Assembly (NCBI RefSeq): GCF_000182925.2
Contig: NC_026501.1
Location: 6,241,917-6,305,916, forward strand
From: Neurospora crassa OR74A
Taxonomy: Eukaryota; Ascomycota; Sordariomycetes; Sordariales; Sordariaceae
Direction of reading: 5' to 3'
DNA: 64,000 nucleotides
Part shown: positions 55,089-64,000 of the stretch, piece after piece
Numbering within the stretch: the stretch's first letter is position 1
Layout: each line of letters starts with the position of its first letter
Translations under genes and position numbers: made by a program
Notes under the pieces: generated by a model
What the model was told of the DNA's origin: nothing
The model's input: the letters and a program-made list of their open reading frames with translations, nothing else
The model's database searches: none

Positions 55089-56640
55089 AGAGGTTACATG
55101 CTAAGGCAAGGAAGTTGTGAGGTTGTACGATATGGTGTTGGAGGAGTGTCTGGATCTGTACCCTGTATTAACATGTTATAAACATGAACTGGCTTATTCA
55201 CTGTTTGAGGGAAAAAAAAGTGAGATGTGATTGTCTTGGTGCTTCTTCTCTTCGACTACACGACATGGCACGCTGTATGTCAGCTTTGATAAACCACCAG
55301 ACAGAATTCCGGATCATGACCTTGTGGTGTGTGTATACATACTGTGGCAGACCCAATCCATTCCATCCAGCAGCAGATGTGACCAAGAACCCAAGTCATA
55401 GATAGACCTGCATAATATCCTCTAGTAGTTCTAGACTAGAGACCGTCCCTGTTCTCACATTCGGAGTCCTGACTGGATTTCAGTCTCCAAAGACTCCCAT
55501 GTTAATCCAACCAAATCACTCTGATAGTAGCCAACCAAAACGGATCGCCAACAGGTGGTATCGAGTTCCCATCCCCATTCATGATTCTGGTGCTTCCCCA
55601 CGTGGCAGACACGTACGTACGTATGCTCAATCCGACTGACCAACAGTCGCATCCTGCCTGATCATACGTGGAGGTCGAAAAGTACCCCTAGGAGCAGTAG
55701 CCGTGACACTCTCCAGTCCCCCTTCTCCGCTCACACCGCGCCTGCCGTGTTCTGTGTGGCCGACAGGTCTTATTTTCTTGCACCTCCTGCAGAAGGCGAA
55801 CTCGGGCTCTTCTAGTGTTGAGTGGGGCATGTCTTCTTTCTCTTCTTCCGGTTTCGTCGTCGTCGTTCTTCTTCTCCGTTCATAGCACTGGCTCGTGATG
55901 GTATCCGTACTCCGTCACTTGGTGCGGTGAGGTGCGTTGTCCAAGGCGAGCTTCGAACTCAATACTGCGGTGGTTTTCTTTGGAACCGATCACGATGGAA
56001 GTTCTGAAAAGTGCCGTTCGACAACTGTTGCGTGTCGGTGGTTGAAAATAAGGTTCCGAATGTGGATCTCCACGATTGTTCGAGAGACGTTTAGTCTAGC
56101 TGCCCTCGTTATGAGATGGGGTGAGGAGGTAATAGGTAGTCGTACGTGAAGACCGGGACTTGAGTATTCCAGTGTATGCTAAGTGATCATCTCGTCATCA
56201 TGAAGCTTGTTGGTCCGTAGCCGCCCGAAACTGATCTCAAGGTCGATCGCGATAGCTGCAGTGTTGCATCAACAAAGCTGCTGTATCAACGCGCCGTGGC
56301 TGATGAGAAACTCGGTCATAACGAAGTGTTGAGCTTGTATGAAAAGCTGGCGAGAATAACTTAGCGGTCTTTACTAGTCTCTATCACATGACCTCCGACG
56401 ACAAGCTTCAGCGGACCCGCCCCACAATTATATAGGTCTCCTCTCCTCGAACTTTTGTAAGAGGAGGTCTGTTACGGTTTTGCGCGAAAACGTCGTCGGC
56501 TGCAATTGTACATATACAAATCGGCCTCAACAAAGACCAGAAATCTACAAATACTTGCAAATATCTCAATAACAACAAATCGCATTCAGAAACGGCTCAC
56601 TTATTGGATATAGCACAAGTACGAACTTTCGTAAACATTT
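55089..56640. other. intergenic up to the second AT-rich block
   Basis: No gene seen. At about 56,468 a TGTTACGG word, identical to the start of the Gypsy LTR, begins about 170 bases of normal-composition DNA with CAA-rich words that end abruptly at the AT-rich boundary. This could be the un-RIPed edge of another LTR element, but no partner copy was found in the window. Confidence 0.45.
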
Positions 56641-56949
56641 TTTTTTTTTCTATTATCACCTATATTAACTATTAATTATCTATTAGGGGGTTACCTTCGT
56701 TGGTTATAATAATTATTATTCAAAAAATAGGTATTGTATTTCTACTAATTTTAATCTAAATTGTCTAAAATTTAATTAAGACAATAGCCTAAGCAAATTA
56801 TACCTTTAACGAAATTTTTACCTTTATTTAATATTTTAAAACCTATTCCGACTTTACTACGTTACTTATACTAAATATAATTATATAGTAATATATTACT
56901 ATAATTATTGAATATACGAATTTAGACGATTATAAATAGCTTTAAATTT

Positions 56950-58400
56950 AATTTATATATACTATCGTTCGACTTTTATTTAACCCAACCGCTCAATTAG
57001 CATTTAATTAAACCCTATATTAGCTTTACCCTAAGTAAATTAAGTATATCTATTATATTATTTATTAGTATAGTAATATAATTCTAATTATTATAATTGG
57101 GTTTAATAAAAGTATTATATTTTAAGTAATATTAATTATTCTTCCTACGTAGGTTATATTATAAATTGTACCTCTTATTTATTTCGGTTAAAAATAAAGG
57201 GACGTTATTATAATATATCCCGGCGTTAAACTCCTATTAATTAATTAAAACTTTTATAAAATATATAAACCTACCCTATTTATTCTAATAGATAATTAAT
57301 ATATTTAAATTAATACGTTATAGGATTGTATATATTCGGAATATTTTATATATATTTTCCTCGAACCTAAATAAGCCTTCTATTACCGATTTCTCAAATT
57401 CTTTCGTACTCTAAAATTCGCTATTCGGATAGCGTTCGTCGCTATTAACGAACTTTATACTATTTATTAATAGCGCGACTTCTATACCTATTTTTCCGAT
57501 TTTTATTAATTCTAGTAGACCCTACCCCTTTTAATTCTATAATTTAAATATACGGCTATATTAATTAAGGAATTAGAAATATATATACAAAAATATATTA
57601 ATTTCTATTTATTCGGATAATTAATAAATTCGCTTTAAATTATTTATACCTCTATCGACTAGCTTAATATTAGTATCATCTTTAATTCTATCCCTAAATT
57701 TGAAATATAAAACTTTAAACGTTTTAAATTCCTCCTCGGCCCTACTTCTAATAGTATTATCCCAAAAATAATTATTTATATCGATAATAAGGATTTAATT
57801 GATAAAGTGAGGAAGTATTTTATTTGCTCCTTAATTAAATGTAATTTCTATAATTGATCTAATATATATTTAATTATTTAAATATATTACTTATATATCC
57901 GCCTTATAAATTAAAATCGCCTTTATTATTAATTTATTACCCCCGAATCCTAATATCGTATTATTATATTTATAGTAGCGTTAGGAATAGGAATGGATAT
58001 CCTTAACGTAATACGTATCGTACAATACAGTTAAATTAAATTTAAGGATGTTTTGGATTTATAGTAGCGTTTTGGCTACGCTATTTGTAATAGTAGATAT
58101 AGCTTCGCTTACTTTTTTATACCCTACTAATACTTTAATTAGCTTAAGTTCGAATTCGTTAAACTATCTATATTAGTAATACAATCTACCAACCCCTTGT
58201 ATATATATAAATCCAATTCGTCCTTTATAATAGATACCTTATTTGAAGTTATATAATTTTAATTACTAAATTAGACTATAAATATGCAGTCTATAGAAAA
58301 CCCCGTCTATAGTATATTCTTACTCTGGAACTTTTAGCCGAAGAAGTAGACGAAGCGGGACGAAAAGTAATAAACCGATTTAATTAATAATTATCTTAAT
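56950..58400 (+). pseudogene. RecQ-like helicase relic, RIP-mutated but in a single frame
   Basis: Helicase motifs appear in the same plus-strand frame over 1.4 kb, interrupted only by TAA/TAG stops. A segment LYxLYPKxIKYIYYIIY precedes a Walker A GFNKSIIF at 57,099-57,122 (GFGKS expected). AINELYTIY, followed by a stop, at 57,441-57,470 is the DEAH-type box with Asp changed to Asn. LGIGMDILNVIRIVQYS from 57,981 and LDL, two TAG stops, then RFGYAI at 58,053-58,079 correspond to the family's Gly-Met-Asp-Ile-Pro and Trp-Gln-Arg-Phe-Gly-Arg-Ala motifs. The protein would have been a RecQ-type DNA helicase similar to those found in fungal subtelomeres and repeats. It is dead. The original start and end are not clear. 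Confidence 0.85.
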
Positions 58401-59171
58401 ATATATACTATTACTAATATAATATATTTCTACGAAGCCCTATTTAAAATACTATAAAGTTATATTGACCGCTAGAATTACCTACAGAGTACTTACTATA
58501 ATAAATATAATTATTACTTTAATTAAATTGAATAAATATTTTTAAAACCGAAGAAGTTTAGTGCCTTTATACCTATAAGTAAGGTAGGTTTATTCTTATT
58601 TCGCTTCGAGGGTTTTTTTATAGAGCGTATTATATTTATATTCGTAATATTAAATATCGATTTCCAATTACCGTACTCTATTCTTATCCTACCCGAAATA
58701 TTCTAATAAATTATATATTTAATAGTCGGTAGAAGCGTATCCGTACGTATTATAGCGGATATAATAGAAAATATACTCCTCTTATAAAATTAGGAGTACT
58801 TAGATTAATATAGTTCTAATTTCGTTACTAAGTGTATTAAACTATTTTTAATTACTAATATTATCCCGAACGGCAAATACAAAAATATTTATATTAATAA
58901 TATAATATATAGTAGAAATAGTATTACTTTACCTACTCCAATTATAAATCCTTCGGGGGTAGCCCTATATATTATTATAACCCTAACCCCTATTGTACTA
59001 TTATATTCTACTTAGCGTCCTACACGTAAGGGTTGATAATTAAAGTGTAATAAATGTTAGGTTTAAATTAAGTCCTTTTTCCTCCAATTAGAATCGAATC
59101 CTAATATTTATAAGTATAAATAGGAATTATTTTAATTACTATTTTACTCCTATTGTTCTAATACTATCCCC

Positions 59172-59340
59172 TCTTTATTCTAGTAGAAATAAAAAAAGTA
59201 AAGTCTCTTTACTCTAATTAGAATAGAAGTAGTAAGGTTCCTTTATTTTAATAAAAATAAAAATAGTAAAGTCCTTTTACTTTAATAAGAGTAAAAATAA
59301 CCAAAGTCCCTTTATTCTAATAAAAATAAAAATAATTAGT
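59172..59340. repeat. tandem repeat, about five copies of a 34-bp unit
   Basis: Units of the form AAAGTCCCTTTATTCTAATA followed by an AAAATAAAAATAGT tail, 34-35 bp each, diverged by transitions and a few other changes. Confidence 0.75.
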
Positions 59341-61502
59341 ATAAGAAGGATTTAGTAAAATAATTCTTTATAAAATAAAAGACGTACGTCCTTTTAATAA
59401 GGTCTCTATATACGTATAACCTAAAATTAACGAGGGAATATATAAATAATATATAAAGAAGTTAATATATATTACGACCTTTGTAAATTATAAGCTTCCG
59501 AATTGCTAATCTACTCTTCTATATATATTTCTTTAATTTCCTCGCCGAGATTTATTTATATACTAGCAACTAGTAGTTCCTTTACTAATTTTTTAATATA
59601 TTTTATTATATTGCCCTTTTCTAACCGCTCTTTAAATATCTTCTAGAGGTCTACAACGGCCGTAAACAAATCGTCCGTACTTAGGACTCTCCCTAGCAAT
59701 ATAGTAACAGCGATTATAAATTACTTAAGGATCTCGGCTACTTTTATTTCTTACTTATTGGATAACGGAGTTGAAGGGGTACTATTAAAAAGTACGGAGG
59801 TAATACCGGGAGTTAAATCGGGGTTTAATACTATACGGCACTATATTATTAAGGTTACCTATATTATTATAATAGGTAGTGTAGGTTCCTTATTATTTCT
59901 ATTACCCCTTTCGATATACCCCTCGCTATTATTAAAGATTTTAAGGTATTAATTATTATTACTAATAGGTATTAAGTTTATTTAATTCTTTTAGGTATTG
60001 GACAGTTCTATATAGCCTAGCGCGTTCGCTTTACGCTTTATATCGGCGAATATTTTGTTATATAGGTTTGAAAAGGTAATTTTCTTCTTTTTAGTTATAG
60101 GTTAGTCGTTTGGTAGGGATGTTGCCCGCTTACCCCAATCCGTCCCCTTAATTAGAATTAATATAGTAATCGACAATTAGTTAGTACTATTAAATATAAG
60201 ATTCGAGGATGTAATATTAATAATAAGTAGCTCTAATAACTCTTCCTCCCTGATAAAAGAGGTAGTAAAAGATATAGAGTAGATAGCGTTGTTACGACTT
60301 AATAGTTAGGGGTATTCGTTGTTACTAACTTCTTTAAAATTAAAGAGTTTATTATTATTATTATACGGCGATCCTTTTCGGATAGCCGCTATATTAATCG
60401 AATTAGTAATATTATTATATATTATTATTATTAGGTATATTGTATATAGTAATATTATTAATATAATATATAATATTTAAAATATTAGGCTTCCGGTACT
60501 TCCTTTTATAAAAACGGTTAGTCGGACTTAGCGGACTTTACTACGGTTATAAGTAAAGAAAAACCCCTACTAATTACTATATATTAATTAGTATTAGTAA
60601 TACTTTATAGCCCTAATCTCAATTCCTAATAACCTACCTACCTAGTAGGTCCGCTAGGGGTTATTATTGGATATTATATAATAGAAATTATTGTACCCTT
60701 ATCCTTGGAGGAAGATTTTTGGGGTCTTCCTATTTACTATTTAGCTAGTAAGTAAGTACCTACCCCTTTTATCGGAGCTAGTTAGGATATCGAATGCCTA
60801 CCTATTCAATTCTAATTTAATATTTAAATATCGCAATAAATATTTATACTTCGTAATATTAATTTTATATAAGTTGTATTAATTATTTACTTTATATTTA
60901 TATTTATTATAACCTTCGATTTTCTTCGGGGACTTCTACGCTTCTTTAAATATAGAAATGAAATTTATATTAATATAAATAGGGTTTCGCAATAAGTAAA
61001 CGAATTAATTTTATAAATAAAGAAGTAAACTACCTTCTACTAATATTTAATAGGATATTTATAAAATAGTCGTTTTATTAGTATATTCCTCTTCACTTTT
61101 ATTACTATTACCCTAATATTTTCGTCCGTAGGTATTATAGCGATAGAATAGACTTATTTAGTTTAGAGGCGCTTTATATAAATAAATTTATTAGATACTA
61201 ATATATATTTTAGAATCTTTTTACGGACTTTAAAGGGGGGTATAAGTAAGGGAAAAATATTTTTACTGTCCTACGCCGATATAGTAGTTATAATATTTTT
61301 ATTTATAGCTAGAGTTCGTAATATTTATTAAAAGGAGCGGATTACTTAAGAGTCTATATATTTTCTATTCGCTAATTTTCTTTAGGGTAATAGTAGTAAT
61401 AGCGGTAGCGGGTTATTCCTTATCCTTTTAGCCGGGTATATTTTAAAAAGGCTAGAAACCCTACGCCGTATAATATTTCAAACTTAGTAAATTGGATATT
61501 TA

Positions 61503-61602
61503 NNNNNNNNNNNNNNNNNNNNNNNNNNNNNNNNNNNNNNNNNNNNNNNNNNNNNNNNNNNNNNNNNNNNNNNNNNNNNNNNNNNNNNNNNNNNNNNNNN
61601 NN
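61503..61602. other. assembly gap of 100 N
   Basis: Exactly 100 N, the usual placeholder for a gap of unknown length. The sequence before it (AGTAAATTGGATATTTA) recurs at about 62,203-62,219 in the tandem array, so the gap probably lies inside that array. Confidence 0.98.
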
Positions 61603-61628
61603 GTTTATTAAGAGGATTGGTTAAGAAG

Positions 61629-62290
61629 GTTAGAAACTTATTGAGTAAGAACGATGTAATATCCTTGTTACGTTTAGTATAGAGGAAGTAGTAAGTTTAT
61701 ATAAAGGAAGTGGTAAGATTTAGTATTTGGTAGATTGGATATTTATTAAGAAGGTTAGTTAAGAAGGTTAGAAACCTATTGAGTAAAGACGAAGCGATAT
61801 CCTCGTTACGCTTAATATAAAGGAAGTAGTAAATTTATATAAAGGAAGTAGTAGAAACCTATTAAGTAAGGACGAAGCGATATCCTTATTATATTTAGTA
61901 TAGAAGAAGTAGTAAGTCCGTATAAAGGAAGTAGTAGAAATTTACTGAATAAGGACGAAGCAATATTTTTATTATATTTAGTATAGAGGAAGTAATAAAT
62001 TTATATAAAGGAAGTAGTAGAAACCTACTAAGTAAATACGAAGCGATATCTTCGTTACGCTTAGTATAGAGGAAGTAGTAAATTTATATAAAGGAAGTAG
62101 TAGAAATTTACTAAGTAAGGACGAAGTAATATCCTTGTTGCGCTTAATATAAAGGAAGTAGTAAGTCTGTATAAAGGAAGTAGTAAAATTTAGTACTTAG
62201 TAAATTGGATATTTACTAAGAGGGTTAGAAACCCTATATTATATAGTATTTCGTAGTATAAAGGAAGTAGTAAGTTAGTATAAAGGAAGT
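61629..62290. repeat. tandem array with a unit of about 83 bp
   Basis: About seven copies of a unit running GAAACCTATTAAGTAAGGAC, then GAAGCGATATCCT, then two copies of a TATAAAGGAAGTAGT word. Copies differ mainly by C/T and G/A changes, so the array has itself been RIPed. Longer spacer versions with TTGGATATTTA occur near both ends. Confidence 0.85.
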
Positions 62291-64000
62291 AAATAGTTCG
62301 AAACTTTATATTAACTTCTATATATATTTTATTAATTTATTAATATATTATTTTACTTTGTAAACGCCTTTTATAGTATTTAATATACTATATTAATTCT
62401 TTTAAATATTTTTCTTATTAAATTTTATTATATTTATTTATATATTAATATTATATATTAGAAAATTATAAGAAGGACATATATTTCTTCGATACTTAAT
62501 ATTATATATATTTTAAAATTAGCTCCTTCCTTAAAACTGCCTTTTATAAAGGTCTCTTATAAGATAGTAATAATAAAGTTAAATCGTATATCCAACCCTA
62601 ATACCGCAATATTTTACTTAGTTTGTACCGTTTCTTCGATATCCGCGGTTCGTAGGAGTAGGGATTAAAGAATTAATTTCTAGTTAATGAAAAAGAATTC
62701 AAAGTCGCTATATAACTTTATTACCGTTTCAAGGCTAATTATAATAATATTGATTTTAAAGGCAAAATTAGTATTATTATTCCTTATAAAGCCTAATTGT
62801 ACCGGCTATAAATAGCCGGTTCTATTTTTATTACTGTTAAATAAAATAAAAAGTATTAAATCTTACTAAACTATCGTATACCCTTTATAGAGTATTAAGC
62901 TCCTTAAAATACTATGTATAACTGTTTAAATATTCTTAGAAGAAGTAGCGGAAATTTGGATAGGATCCTCCTATATTTTAAAGTAAATCCTAATATAGTA
63001 CTATTATTCAATTTGCTCTAAGATTGTTTTGAGCTTTCAGTCCTAATAGAAGGCGTTACTTACGCGGACTACTATAGTAATAAAATAATTATATATACGT
63101 ATATTATAATAACTATTTTAATTAGTTACTACCTTTATAAATATATTAATATTTATTAAAAAGATATATATAAAATTTTAAACCGTATCGTCCGGACGAA
63201 TTTATCCTCTATATTACCTAATATATTAATTAAATTACTTAATATTTTTTACAATTCCTCTTCGATACTACTAATTTATTTATAGAGTTTATATTTAAAT
63301 TATTTTATAGAGACGGACTTGTTTTTAATACGCTTTATACCTAATTGTAATGCTTTATACGAACCCCGAACCTGAGAATTAGTAACTTCGAACCTATATT
63401 ATATATTTTAAGTAAATATTTCTAATATAAAGGCCTTTATAAGTATAGGTACTAGGCAATTATTTATATAATTAACTTCCTTCTTAAATTTTTAATAAAT
63501 AAACTAATTTATAGATTCTTTTCTTTATAATTATATTTAATTAAAGTAGACGTACTATTGGGAAGCAATTTAGTAACTTTAGATTTTCGGAATTAGGTTT
63601 GCCCGCCTCTTTAATAGTAATTAAATTACTAATTTTCTTATTTATTAGAACCTAATCCTATTACTAGAAGGGAGGGGAATAAAATAAATAATTTGTCCGA
63701 GACTAAAAATTATATGTACCTTAGGGTAAAGTAATTACCGGATATTCTTTCAAATTGTTAAGCTATTATAATAAGTACTCGAAATTACTAAAAGTATTTT
63801 ACTAATTTATTTACTTTTTAAAATTAACCTCCAACTATATAACCCGAGATAACGATTTTAGTTATATATAGAAATTTTTAATTTGTATATAAGGATTAGG
63901 ATTATATATTAATTAGTAAGTAATAATTTACGTAGGCTAATATTATTTTAATACTATTAGGATCCCTAATATAATATTTTCCGTTATTACATCGGTATTA

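Larger units (their letters stand above)
56641..64000. other. AT-rich RIP-mutated block, transposon or repeat relics
   Basis: Composition changes sharply at about 56,640, after a poly-T run. Stops are frequent in all frames and TA steps are abundant. Apart from the helicase relic (56.95-58.4 kb), the two tandem arrays and the assembly gap, I could not assign the parts at 58.4-59.1, 59.4-61.5 and 62.3-64.0 kb. The 64-codon ORF at 59,758 is not a credible gene. The block continues past the window end. Confidence 0.8.

Noticed and set aside
1-64000. CRISPR arrays, operons, riboswitches or phage genes
   Set aside because: Nothing resembling them; the window is clearly eukaryotic, with introns, a tRNA intron and RIP.

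Overview
The window looks like nuclear DNA of a filamentous ascomycete (Pezizomycotina). The genes are sparse, with short introns of 58-76 nt bounded by GT and AG, and several encode plant or fungal cell-wall enzymes typical of these fungi. Two very AT-rich blocks (about 7.69-20.53 kb and 56.64-64.0 kb) hold transposon relics whose stop codons and LTR differences are mostly C-to-T or G-to-A changes. That is the signature of repeat-induced point mutation (RIP). I cannot name the species.

Layout. 0-7.6 kb is gene-poor: one small cysteine-containing protein gene (about 1.9-2.1 kb) and a frameshifted carotenoid-oxygenase relic (about 5.6-6.1 kb). 7.6-20.7 kb is a nested transposon. The outer element is a Tc1/IS630-type DNA transposon with about 70-bp inverted repeats. 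Inside it sits a complete but RIP-mutated Ty3/Gypsy element with paired 343-bp LTRs and a 5-bp target duplication. 20.7-56.6 kb is the normal-composition gene region. In order it carries a GH71 alpha-1,3-glucanase, an atypical protein kinase-like protein, a two-exon secreted knottin-like peptide gene, a truncated GH16 glucanase relic, a protoglobin, a GH67 alpha-glucuronidase, a secreted alpha/beta hydrolase, an intron-containing tRNA-Ile(AAU), a conserved nuclear-type protein usually labelled 'BTB domain transcription factor', a putative amidoligase, a GH17 BtgC-like membrane glucanase and a conserved unknown protein. 56.6-64 kb is a second RIP-mutated block with a RecQ-like helicase relic readable in one frame, two tandem-repeat arrays and a 100-base assembly gap.

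Functionally, the carbohydrate-active genes (GH71, GH67, GH17 and the GH16 relic) point to a saprotroph or plant-associated fungus that remodels its own wall and degrades xylan. They are not arranged as a cluster. The most interesting item is the small gene at 28,079-28,406 (minus strand), which is invisible as a single ORF. After removal of a well-formed 73-nt intron it gives a signal peptide, a propeptide ending in a Kex2-type Lys-Arg site and a mature peptide with exact inhibitor-cystine-knot cysteine spacing.

All calls come from reading the sequence. No database search, structure prediction or expression data were available.
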